Positions 36,469 to 44,886 of a stretch of 53,469 bases of DNA are shown here, piece after piece. The stretch's first letter is position 1, and the number at the start of each line of letters is the position of its first letter. Source of the DNA: Planctomycetaceae bacterium. Its GTDB lineage: Bacteria > Planctomycetota > Planctomycetia > Pirellulales > Pirellulaceae. The DNA is taken from positions 1 to 53,469 of the forward strand of contig PBTE01000189.1 of the NCBI GenBank assembly GCA_002726515.1, in the 5' to 3' direction. Under the pieces are notes generated by a model. It searched no databases. It had not been told where the DNA came from and was given only the letters and a program-made list of their open reading frames with translations. The position numbers and the translations under genes are program-made.

Positions 36469-38400
36469 ATGGCACTCACAGCTGACGGATCCGCGATTCG
36501 AATGCAGGCCAGTCAAAAAGCACTGGAATCCGCTCCCGAACTGATTGCCCGGAGCAGTGAAAGGACCGGGCAGAGCCAGTTTCAAGAGGCGGCCCTCACT
36601 TTTCTGCAGGACCGCTTGCACGCTTCCTACGTGGTCCTGGTTCAGGCAGAACGAGGCCAATGGCGAACAGTGGCCGAAGCGGGCCAATCCGAGCCATTGC
36701 CGCTGGGGCTCATGGCTGACGTGCTGGACGCTGACATCGCGGCGGCCGAAGCGGGTTGGTTGGCGTCTCCCCTGTTGCGGCGATCCGGCCAGGGCGAACT
36801 GCTGCTCGCCAAAATGGACGAAACCACTGCCCTCGAACTTGTCGATGTTGACGCCCACGCCGCCCTGCTGGGAAAGGTGCTGCAAATCGCGCGTCACCAG
36901 TCGCACGATGAGAGTCGTATCCAACGCCTGGAAGCGATCCTGCGCATCGCCGGTCAATGGAATCAAACCCTGGAAACAGAAACCCTGCTGGCTCAAATGG
37001 CCGAAGCTTCGACCCGGTTGCTGGACTCCCAGCGGGCCAGCATCTTTCTCTGGGACCGTCCCAACCGAACGCTGGTGGGACGCCCGGCATTGGGTGTCGA
37101 AAATGACGAGTTGCGGATTCCGCAAGACTCAGGAATCGTCGGCCAGGTGATTCAAACGGGTGAAACCCGTCGAGTTGATCAGGAGTCCGGGCAGCACGAA
37201 ATTGATCGACAAGTCGACGAGAAACTGGGATTTCAAACTCAAACGCTCCTCTGCGTGCCACTTCTCACGAAGGAGGGCGAGGTGTTTGGGGCTTTCGAGA
37301 TCATTAATAAGAAAAACGGCAATTTCACCGCCGAGGACGAGGAAGCGTTGCTCGAACTCTCTGCCCATGCAGCGATTGCTCTGGAAAACACGCAACAAAT
37401 AGAGCAGCTGCTTATTTCACGACAGCAGATGGCCGAGCAAGCCGCTCAACACGTCAACTTGATCGGCAACAGTCCGGTTCTGGAGGCTTTGCGCTCGACC
37501 GTCGGACGCGTTGCCGACACGGATTTAGCCATTTTAATTCTCGGAGAAAATGGCACGGGTAAAGAAGTCGTCAGCCAGTCAATCCACTATTTAAGTAGTC
37601 GCCGTAATGAACCCTTTGTCGCGGTGAATTGTGCATCACTGGCCGAAACGCTGCTGGAGAGTGAACTATTCGGCCATGAACAGGGGGCCTTCACAGATGC
37701 TCATGAGGCGCGGGCGGGAAAATTCGAACTGGCATCGGGCGGGACGCTGTTCCTGGATGAAATCGGCGATCTCAGTATCGGGGGTCAGGCCAAGCTGCTG
37801 CGTGTGCTGGAAGAAAAAATTGTTGTGCGGGTGGGAGGATCTCTCCCCATTCATACCGATGCACGGGTTGTCGCCGCGACGAATCAGGACCTGGCAGCGA
37901 TGGTCCGCAAGAAAACGTTTCGAGAAGATCTCTACTTTCGCCTGAATGTTGTCACCTTGGAATTGCCACCCCTGCGTGAACGTGGTACCGACATTATCCT
38001 GCTGGCGGAACATTTTTTGAGCGATTTCTGTATGAAAGCGAGACGCGGCATGCCCAGATTTACCGGCGAGGCTCGAAAACGCCTGCGGGAACACGGCTGG
38101 CCCGGCAACGTTCGCGAATTACGAAATCTGATGGAACGCTTGGCTTATTTGTCACAAGGTGACAAAATCGACGTCGAAGATCTGGCGTTCATCCTGGCTC
38201 CTGACGGCGAGTCCCCCAACTCCCTGCCTTTGGATCTAACCCTGACAACGGCGACCAGCCGGTTTCAAACGGAATACATCAAAAAACACATCCAATCGTC
38301 GGGCAACAACGTCAGTGACGCCGCGCGCCGCCTGGGACTGCACCGCTCCAACCTGTATCGCAAAATGCGCACACTGGGGATGAACACCGAAGAAGGGTGA
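36469..38400 (+). CDS. Sigma-54-dependent activator with GAF domain and Fis-type HTH
   Basis: A bacterial enhancer-binding protein that opens sigma-54 promoters. The preferred ATG at 36469 gives 643 aa. A low-similarity N-terminal part is followed by a GAF sensor domain (about residues 165-310), then the AAA+ core: Walker A GENGTGKE at about 359, the loop [10 protein letters not shown] at about 403-411, [11 protein letters not shown] as Walker B, and [12 protein letters not shown]. The C-terminal Fis-type helix-turn-helix is [21 protein letters not shown]. The sigma-54-contact loop is GAFTDA, not GAFTGA: Gly to Asp in its fifth position. No receiver domain is present, so the signal is presumably a small ligand of the GAF. 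Its targets are unknown. Confidence 0.94.
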   Translation: MALTADGSAIRMQASQKALESAPELIARSSERTGQSQFQEAALTFLQDRLHASYVVLVQAERGQWRTVAEAGQSEPLPLGLMADVLDADIAAAEAGWLASPLLRRSGQGELLLAKMDETTALELVDVDAHAALLGKVLQIARHQSHDESRIQRLEAILRIAGQWNQTLETETLLAQMAEASTRLLDSQRASIFLWDRPNRTLVGRPALGVENDELRIPQDSGIVGQVIQTGETRRVDQESGQHEIDRQVDEKLGFQTQTLLCVPLLTKEGEVFGAFEIINKKNGNFTAEDEEALLELSAHAAIALENTQQIEQLLISRQQMAEQAAQHVNLIGNSPVLEALRSTVGRVADTDLAILILGENGTGKEVVSQSIHYLSSRRNEPFVAVNCASLAETLLESELFGHEQGAFTDAHEARAGKFELASGGTLFLDEIGDLSIGGQAKLLRVLEEKIVVRVGGSLPIHTDARVVAATNQDLAAMVRKKTFREDLYFRLNVVTLELPPLRERGTDIILLAEHFLSDFCMKARRGMPRFTGEARKRLREHGWPGNVRELRNLMERLAYLSQGDKIDVEDLAFILAPDGESPNSLPLDLTLTTATSRFQTEYIKKHIQSSGNNVSDAARRLGLHRSNLYRKMRTLGMNTEEG

Positions 38401-38483
38401 CAACACCCGACGAAAAAGCGGCCACGACGACCGTTGCGTTCCCGGGCCGCAAGCGATTGGGCGGATTGCTTCACCGCTCGTAG

Positions 38484-39638
38484 TCAAGGTCGCAAGTCGA
38501 CATGGCCCCCCGCCTCCAAAAGCTGGGGAGCAATCTGGTCGGCAAGCCAGGCTACACCGACTTCATTCAAGTGTTCGGGTTTTAGTTCGGCAAAACATCT
38601 AAGGTAAGGTTTTTGCCGCATGAGATTAGGCGTCCAACGTCGGCTCACACGCGCCGCCAATTCGCTGTACTGCTCCATCAGTGGATTGACCCTGAAGGCT
38701 GCCTGAATCTGATCGAACACCGGAAAGTACGCGACCTCCGCTTCTTCGGCCAGGGACTTCAATCGCTGGCTGTAGCGCACTCGCGTGTTGAAAACATCGT
38801 AATCCACAAGCATCACGCGAGCCCCTTTCTCGCGTGCCGCCGCAATGAGCCTGAGATGAGCTTGCAGGAAGTCGTCAAGTTCGACACGGGGAACGAAGTC
38901 TTCCGGCGCCCGATCCCCAATGAGTATGCTCCTGGACCATTTGGCCAATCGCACGTTGTCGGCCACGCAATTCAGCAGATAGATGACCGGACTCTGCCGA
39001 GACATGAGGTCTCTATCCGCGTGGGGCTGACGCCAGGCATCGTTGTTCAGAAATGCCAACAGCAACCAATCGAATTCGCAATCCTGAAACTTGGCAGCGT
39101 ACAGACGTTCGCCTTGAAGCACGCTGTAACCGAGAACGCCGCCATTGTAGACTTGAATCGGAAATTTCGCCTGAGAAACACGGGTAAGCGCCTTGCCTAG
39201 CATGCAAGGAAAAGCGTGGTCGTCGTCAAGCGGATATCCGAAAAAATTGGAATCCCCGAGGCACAGCACGCGCAATTCGTTCTCCTGGCTTTTAGTTGGA
39301 GGCATCCGAGGTCCCCGGTAACCGTCCTCGTTGATGGTGATTCGCATCATCTGCTTTTCGGCATCTCGTAGCCTGTGATTGATCACGCACTCAAACTGCA
39401 GATCAGGCCGCAGGGCCCAGAGCAAATGGGGATCGCGGCGGAATAGGACCGTGGAGGCGTCTTGAGCCTCGACCAGACCAGACAGCCAATTGACAAATTG
39501 CCTGGTTCCCACCGCCCGGGCTGAGGGAGACTTGGGGCTCCAAATCAGCCGCACCAGAATCTCGGGAATGCCTACAAAAAGAACCAACGTGATTAGCGCG
39601 TAAAGGATTTTCCGACGGAAGGAGATAGAATGAGGCAT
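38484..39638 (-). CDS. SGNH-hydrolase-like protein, membrane-anchored
   Basis: A 384-aa protein with one N-terminal hydrophobic segment (about residues 9-30) and an SGNH/GDSL-type domain: block I LCLGDSNFFGYP, block III-like LAFLNNDAW (NND instead of GxND), and a C-terminal LKPEHLNEVG with the block-V His. The Ser and His of the triad are present; the block-V Asp is not obvious. It is probably anchored in the inner membrane with the enzyme outside, an esterase or acyltransferase acting on a surface polymer (inference). It is different in sequence from the SGNH-TPR pair that follows. The start is an ATG at 39638. Confidence 0.75.
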   Translation of the reverse strand: MPHSISFRRKILYALITLVLFVGIPEILVRLIWSPKSPSARAVGTRQFVNWLSGLVEAQDASTVLFRRDPHLLWALRPDLQFECVINHRLRDAEKQMMRITINEDGYRGPRMPPTKSQENELRVLCLGDSNFFGYPLDDDHAFPCMLGKALTRVSQAKFPIQVYNGGVLGYSVLQGERLYAAKFQDCEFDWLLLAFLNNDAWRQPHADRDLMSRQSPVIYLLNCVADNVRLAKWSRSILIGDRAPEDFVPRVELDDFLQAHLRLIAAAREKGARVMLVDYDVFNTRVRYSQRLKSLAEEAEVAYFPVFDQIQAAFRVNPLMEQYSELAARVSRRWTPNLMRQKPYLRCFAELKPEHLNEVGVAWLADQIAPQLLEAGGHVDLRP

Positions 39639-39835
39639 GCGCTGTCGCTTGAGTGGCAGTCCGTCTTCGCCGCGAGTCGAGAACGGCCAGGCTCAGTGAG
39701 CCCAGGACCGCAAATAGAGGGTTCCAAAATCTGGTATACCACCATTATACCCAGCCCTGGACGAGTCATCCAGTGAGGCCGTATCTTCCGCTGCCTCAAA
39801 TTGAGATATCAAAACAACTTCGGAATCGTTTCAGT

Positions 39836-42109
39836 TTATTGACCGTTCGCGCCTTGCTGTTGAAGTAGCGCCCGAACCTGGCGGAGGTTATTTTGGGCAT
39901 CCGTGTAATCCGACTTCAGACGCACGGCTTGCTCAAAATACTTGATTGCGTCGGTGAGTCGCCCGCTTTTCGCGTGTATAACGCCTAAATTGTTGTGGGC
40001 CTCAGCAAAGTCCGGCTTGAGTCGCAGCGTCTCCTCATAATGCCCGCCTGCTTCCTGGAGGTGTCCCAACGCCAGCAGGGCGTTGCCCCAGTTGTTGTGC
40101 GCGTCGGCAAGGTCCGGCTTGAGTCGCAACGTTTCCTCATAATGCACGGCTGCTTCCCGGGGACGTCCCAACGCCTGCAGGGCGTTGCCCCAGTTGTTGT
40201 GCGCCTCGGCAAGATCCGGCTTGAGTCGCAACGTCTCCTTGTAATGCACAACCGCTTCTTGGGGGCGCCGCAAGGCCAGCAGGGTGTTGCCCCAGTTGTT
40301 GTGCGCCTCGGCATAATCGGGCTTGATCCGCAAGGCATCCTGGTAATGGGTGACGGCCTCCTCGAGGCGTCCCAGGCCTCGCAGGGCGTTACCCAAGTTG
40401 TAGTGCGCCTCGGCGTAACCGGGCTTGATCCGCAAGGCGTCCTGGTAATGGGTGACGGCCTCCTCGAAGCGCCCCAGGCCCTGCAGGGCGTTGCCCAGAT
40501 TATTGTGGGGCTCGCCGCTTTTCGGATCAAGCTCGATGAGACGCTGTAGTAGCACAACGGCTTCGGTGTGTTTACCGGTTCGAGTCAGCAGATCACCCAG
40601 GTTAAGCATCGCCAACGGGTAACCGGGTGAGAGGGCCAGTGCCTGGATGTATTTTTCGATGGCCGCTTCATGGTTCCCCTGGTGCTGCAGCACCACCCCC
40701 TGATTAAGGAACCATCTTGCTTTACTCTTTATCATTGGACGACGACGTCGCTCCGCAATGAGACGGTCGAACAGCGCCCGACTGGCAGGTTCCTTGTTAC
40801 CGAACCAACTCGCACTCTCGATCGCATCCCAGATGTGCCAGGCAATGATTTCGTGTCCCTCTCGCGTCGGGTGGACATAGTCTTCGATGAGGTTGAGTCC
40901 TACAAGGCCGTGCTCACTGCTTTGCTCGAAATCCCGGTCGACATCCACCAACAACGCCCCGTACTGATGAGCGACCTCCCGGATCGCTTTATTAATTCCC
41001 GAGACGCGGCGATTTGGCGAGGCGTCCGCGTCACACGCCCGCTGGTACGCGGACCGTGCCTCGTCCCAGCGGGCGAGACCCTCGTACGCTTGAGCCAGAA
41101 AGAATTCTGTTTCGGCGTGAGCTGGGACTAGACGCGCTGCAGGCTCAAGGCTCGCAATCGCCGCCTCGAAATCGCCGCTCTCCAGCCGCCGTTTGCCTGT
41201 CAGTAACGCGTCGGACCACTGCCGCTGAGCATCGTCAGTAAGTCGTACTCCCGTCGTCGAGGAGGAAGGACGCCAATCACGCAAGTTGCAGGGCACAGTG
41301 GCCAGCACGACCTTGACGCCGGACTCCTGCGCGCGTCGGACGAGACGCTCAAGCCGCCAGCGGTACTCCGAGACGATCAACTTCTTCTCTTGCCGGGAAA
41401 AGACCCGTGTCTCCTCCCGCCGCACGCGGGCCTCGAACTGCTCACTGGTGGAAGGGGATTCATTTCGCCACCCCTCCACGGCACGTCGCATGGGGGAATA
41501 AATCCGTGAATGTGCCAGCAAATATTCCAACCGAGTTCGTGCGCGACTTCGACGCTTAAACGCCTCGAAAAACTCGGGCTCGATAAACTCGTTGTGCCCG
41601 CTGTAGACGACAAACACATCCGGCTCGTACCGGAGCAATTCATCGGAGACGATGTTCAGCCGGTGCATTGCGTAGGAAACCCCACTCGCGTTGACCGCCT
41701 CGACGTGTCGTTCTGGATGGCTGGTGGCCAGCGCCTCGCCGACAATGTCCGTAAATGCAGCCTCGGCGCCCCAGGGATAGCCATGTGAACTCGAGCCCCC
41801 CAAACAGAAGAGACGTAAGCCGTTTGCAGGTTTTTTTGCAAGAAACGACTGATCGTTGAATGTACCGAGACTGGTACGCCGCGTCCGATACCGATCGCCT
41901 TCCGCTTCGAACACCGTTATGAGGTCTGAAAATCCCCGGAACGGATCTTCCTGTTCGACGAGCGCCTCCACGCCGAACGTCCAAAGCGCAAGTTCCGCAA
42001 TTGCAAAAAAGGCAAGGCAGGCAACCGTCGCAAACAGCAACTTTTTCCACAGCGCGACTTGCTGACGTTGCTTTTTGGCGGAGACGGGACTCGACGCATT
42101 CATAGACAT
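39836..42109 (-). CDS. SGNH-hydrolase/TPR membrane protein, paralogue A
   Basis: Starting at the ATG 42109 (757 aa), whose upstream DNA (CAACTGG...ATGTCTA) matches that of paralogue B at 49058; this choice discards 40 N-terminal codons. A TM helix lies at about residues 21-46. The SGNH domain follows: FCLGGSSSHG (block I, GGSSS instead of GDS) at 102-110, YSGHNEF (block III-like) at 169-175, and DYVHPTREGH (block V Asp and His). Between III and V, TPR-like helices (SGDFEAAIASLEPAARLVPAHAE; FFLAQAYEGLARW) are inserted. A C-terminal array of about eight 34-residue TPRs follows, five copies on an exact 102-bp period (HNNWGNALQALGRPREA). Possibly an O-acyl hydrolase or transferase acting outside the cell with TPR partner binding; substrate unknown. 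Confidence 0.88.
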   Translation of the reverse strand: MSMNASSPVSAKKQRQQVALWKKLLFATVACLAFFAIAELALWTFGVEALVEQEDPFRGFSDLITVFEAEGDRYRTRRTSLGTFNDQSFLAKKPANGLRLFCLGGSSSHGYPWGAEAAFTDIVGEALATSHPERHVEAVNASGVSYAMHRLNIVSDELLRYEPDVFVVYSGHNEFIEPEFFEAFKRRSRARTRLEYLLAHSRIYSPMRRAVEGWRNESPSTSEQFEARVRREETRVFSRQEKKLIVSEYRWRLERLVRRAQESGVKVVLATVPCNLRDWRPSSSTTGVRLTDDAQRQWSDALLTGKRRLESGDFEAAIASLEPAARLVPAHAETEFFLAQAYEGLARWDEARSAYQRACDADASPNRRVSGINKAIREVAHQYGALLVDVDRDFEQSSEHGLVGLNLIEDYVHPTREGHEIIAWHIWDAIESASWFGNKEPASRALFDRLIAERRRRPMIKSKARWFLNQGVVLQHQGNHEAAIEKYIQALALSPGYPLAMLNLGDLLTRTGKHTEAVVLLQRLIELDPKSGEPHNNLGNALQGLGRFEEAVTHYQDALRIKPGYAEAHYNLGNALRGLGRLEEAVTHYQDALRIKPDYAEAHNNWGNTLLALRRPQEAVVHYKETLRLKPDLAEAHNNWGNALQALGRPREAAVHYEETLRLKPDLADAHNNWGNALLALGHLQEAGGHYEETLRLKPDFAEAHNNLGVIHAKSGRLTDAIKYFEQAVRLKSDYTDAQNNLRQVRALLQQQGANGQ
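40081..40522 (-). repeat. 102-bp tandem repeats encoding TPR units in paralogue A
   Basis: The motif CGTTGCCCCAGTTGTTGTG (read on plus) or a close variant recurs at 40081, 40183, 40285, 40387 and 40489, exactly 102 bp apart, one 34-residue TPR each. The units are similar enough at the DNA level to recombine, so repeat number may vary between strains. Confidence 0.88.
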
Positions 42110-42480
42110 CGGCTCTAGACCAGTTGTGGCGGGATCAATCGGACAGGCAAAGTACCTGATCAGATTCGGGCGCAATCGCGCCCTGGTGTGGACTACCTGA
42201 TAACTGATAGGAACTTCAATCCCTATCACGCCGTGAACCTGGCCGACAGCCCACCTGTCATCAACATTCTACCCGGTTGTCCGCCCGTTTTCTTGCGTCA
42301 TGGGGCGATCGGACAGGCCATATTGTGATTGCCGGAATTCTACCTGGCGTTGAAATCGGTGTATCAGCCTTGCCGGTGGTCTTTGACAATTCGGGCGTAG
42401 CCCTCAGCCTGCTGTTTGGATCGGACATATCAGCTGGGCGGAACCAGCACATTTTCTCCCCGATCCGCAATTTCGTTTAA
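42110..42480. other. Intergenic, possibly degenerate sequence
   Basis: About 370 bp upstream of paralogue A. Short open frames on both strands have no recognisable similarity; a stop at 42478-42480 closes the frame that precedes the broken jelly-roll gene. It may be remains of the same gene's 5' part, but this is not demonstrated. Confidence 0.35.
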
Positions 42481-43009
42481 CTCGACACTCCGCCCTGGTC
42501 ATTTCGTCGGGACGGGCAGGATACCGGTCTTGCCTCCGGCTGGGGATGGCGCCGGGACATCGGCGACCTGAGCTATTGGCATCAACACAAGCAGGAATAT
42601 CACGTGCTCAACCGCAAGGACTATCCCATCACCGAGTGGGAAGAACTCAACACAAATCTCTACATGCAGGCCCAGGGGATTCAACACCCCCATTCGCCAG
42701 GCATTCAACGGGTACATCTGGTATCGCACCACGATCGATCTGACCGCCTCGCAAGCCAAGAAAAACGTGCACACGCAGTTCCCCGGCATATTTGCCGAGT
42801 CTTGGATCTACGTCAACGGCCAGCTCGTCGACTACCATCCCCAAAACCCGATGTGGTGGAGAAACGATTACAGCTTCCGTTGGGACGTCGATCTCACCGG
42901 CAAATTGCAGCCGGGCGAAAACCTGGTTGTAGTTCGAAATCACAACCTGCATCATGTCGGCGGCATGTTCCATCGGCCATTTCTCTATCTGCCGACGGAA
43001 AAAAGCTAA
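42481..43009 (+). pseudogene. Frameshifted remnant of a carbohydrate-binding jelly-roll / glycosyl-hydrolase-like gene
   Basis: Two adjoining reading frames make one protein. Frame 1 reads SGWGWRRDIGDLSYWHQHKQ...YPITEWEELNTNLYMQAQG; after the G4 run at 42675-42678 frame 2 continues FNTPIRQAFNGYIWYRTTIDL...WIYVNGQLVDYHPQNP...YSFRWDVDLTGKLQPGENLVVVRNHNLHHVGGMF to a stop at 43009. Removing one G at the G4 run joins them. The pattern 'YIWYRTT..WIYVNG..V..L.PGEN..VVR' is that of glycosyl-hydrolase-2-type jelly-roll domains in sulfatase- and polysaccharide-linked planctomycete proteins. The N-terminus is missing (stop at 42480). It is therefore a fragment as well as frameshifted. Confidence 0.75.
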
Positions 43010-43349
43010 GCCCTGTATCATCAGTGGCTGATAGGAGACGCAAGTTTTTCGGTAGCACCAGCCTGTTTTTACCGTTGAACATCGCGTCCTCTTCCCTAGC
43101 AGCCGTTTCAAGAAGGGGACTGGCTCCCGGCCTGTCCCGGAAAGCTCGGTGATTGCGAATAGGTGTGGGTGTCCCGGTCCAGCGTTTTATTCCAGCCCTT
43201 CGGAAGGGGAATCTGCAACGTCTCTTGACTCTTCGACATGGCATCTCCACAAGCGGTGGAGACCATCATGCCATGAGATGCTCAAAGGAGTTGCATCGCG
43301 GATCACTCGAGACCTAAAAACGGTGGACCAGCACAGGAGGCGTGACTGA
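43010..43349. other. Intergenic region, nothing recognised
   Basis: About 340 bp between the jelly-roll remnant and the DUF1501 gene's stop; no supported gene, RNA or terminator. Confidence 0.4.
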
Positions 43350-44789
43350 TTACAGAATACCTTTCACAATCGTCCCATGGATATCGGTGAGCCGGTAGTC
43401 TCGTCCCTGGAACCGGTAGGTCAGCCGCTTGTGGTCAACCCCCAGAAGATGCAATAGCGTGGCATTCAGATCGTGCACATGCACCGGATCACTGACAACG
43501 TTGAATCCTAATTCATCCGTTTCGCCATGGACGTACCCAGCTTTAATGCCACCTCCGGCTAACCATATCGAATAGCAGCGATTGTGGTGATCCCGACCAT
43601 CTGCAAATTCCGCACCTTGAACCATGGGTGTACGTCCGAATTCGCCACCCCAGACGACGAGCGTATCGTCGAGGAGACTATGTTGCTTGAGATCCTGCAC
43701 GAGCGCCGCACTTGCCTGATCGGTTTCTACACAATTCCTCTTGATTTGGTTGGTGAGGTCTGAATGCTGGTCCCAGGCCTCGTGAAAAAGCTGAACGAAA
43801 CGCACGCCACGCTGAAGCAAACGCCGGGCCAACAAACAGTTGCGGGCGTAGTTTGATTCTCTGGGATCCTTGATGCCGTAGAGATCAAGGATCGGCTGCG
43901 GTTCCTGTGTCAGATCCATCAGTTCCGGCGCAGCAGCCTGCAGACGGTAAGCCGACTCGTAATTCTGGATTCGTGCGGCGATCGCGGGATCGCCCACTTC
44001 CTCCAGTGTCAATTCATTCAAGCGACGGAGCGTATCAAGCGAAGCCCGCTGAGCGTCCGCGTCGACTCCCTTAGGGTTCGACAAGTAAAGCACAGGATCA
44101 CTCGTCCCCCGAAAAGGTATGCCAGCAAACGGCGTCGGCAGAAACCCGCTACCATAGTTACTGGCTCCGCCGCTGGTCCCTTTGTGACTGGTCAACACGA
44201 CATACCCGGGCAGATCCTGGCACTCACTACCCAAACCATACAGTGTCCAGGCCCCCAAGCTGGGCCTCCCGAATTGCTGTGACCCGGTATTCATCAGGAT
44301 CTGGGCAGGAGCATGATTGACGGCCTCGGTGTGCAACGAGCGGATGATGCAAAGTTCATCGACAATGCGCGCGGTATGAGGCAGCAGTTCGCTGAGCTCG
44401 ATCCCACTGGCTCCGTGACGCGAGAACGAAAACTTCGGCCCCAGTAACGCGGAATTTGGCTTGATAAACGCGGCCCGGTAGCCTTTCAAAAGCTCGGCCG
44501 GCGGAAGCTGCCCATTGCGGCGGGTCAACTGTGGTTTCGGATCAAATAACTCCAACTGGCTGGGGGCTCCAGCCTGGAATAGATACACGACCCGTTTTGC
44601 CCGCGGCGCGTGATGAGGCAACCCCAGTAAACCACTTGGAGCTGCCCGGGCCGCAGGCTCGCCAGCCAGGAGCGATTGCAACGCGATCCCGCCCAGTCCA
44701 ACGCCGCAGTCACGGAGAAACCAGCGCCGCTTGAGATTGCAGGCATTTCGGAGTCGCAATTCTGAAGATAATCCTGAAGACATTGTCAT
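43350..44789 (-). CDS. DUF1501 domain-containing protein with twin-arginine-like signal
   Basis: A 479-aa protein of a large planctomycete family (alkaline-phosphatase-superfamily-like fold) of unknown function. The N-terminus has LKRRWFLRDCGVGLGG, a twin-arginine-type signal. The body shows APRAKRVVYLFQAGAPSQLELFDPKP, LLPHTARIVDELCIIRSLH, VVWGGEFGRTPMVQ, DGRDHHNRCYSIWLAGGGIKAGYVHGETDELG and the closing HDLNATLLHLLGVDHKRLTYRFQGRDYRLTD, all family hallmarks. It lies 97 bp downstream of the PSD1 gene on the same strand, the usual pairing in Planctomycetes; I infer co-function with it in the periplasm. ATG at 44783 is an alternative start. Confidence 0.95.
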   Translation of the reverse strand: MTMSSGLSSELRLRNACNLKRRWFLRDCGVGLGGIALQSLLAGEPAARAAPSGLLGLPHHAPRAKRVVYLFQAGAPSQLELFDPKPQLTRRNGQLPPAELLKGYRAAFIKPNSALLGPKFSFSRHGASGIELSELLPHTARIVDELCIIRSLHTEAVNHAPAQILMNTGSQQFGRPSLGAWTLYGLGSECQDLPGYVVLTSHKGTSGGASNYGSGFLPTPFAGIPFRGTSDPVLYLSNPKGVDADAQRASLDTLRRLNELTLEEVGDPAIAARIQNYESAYRLQAAAPELMDLTQEPQPILDLYGIKDPRESNYARNCLLARRLLQRGVRFVQLFHEAWDQHSDLTNQIKRNCVETDQASAALVQDLKQHSLLDDTLVVWGGEFGRTPMVQGAEFADGRDHHNRCYSIWLAGGGIKAGYVHGETDELGFNVVSDPVHVHDLNATLLHLLGVDHKRLTYRFQGRDYRLTDIHGTIVKGIL

Positions 44790-44886
44790 TTTTTCCAGCC
44801 CTGATTTCTGGAGTCCAAAAACTCTCTCCCGGTAGGAGGTACCCGGAAGAGTGGACCAATGAATACGTTGTTTTTTGAATCGCTCA

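Noticed and set aside
38401-38483. GCGGCC...GGCCGC stem between the sigma-54 activator and SGNH gene
   Set aside because: Six-bp stem with a loop of about 20 nt and no T-run on either strand; not a convincing terminator.
42261-42470. Minus-strand 69-codon frame upstream of the jelly-roll remnant
   Set aside because: No recognisable product; overlapping open frames on both strands make it uninformative.
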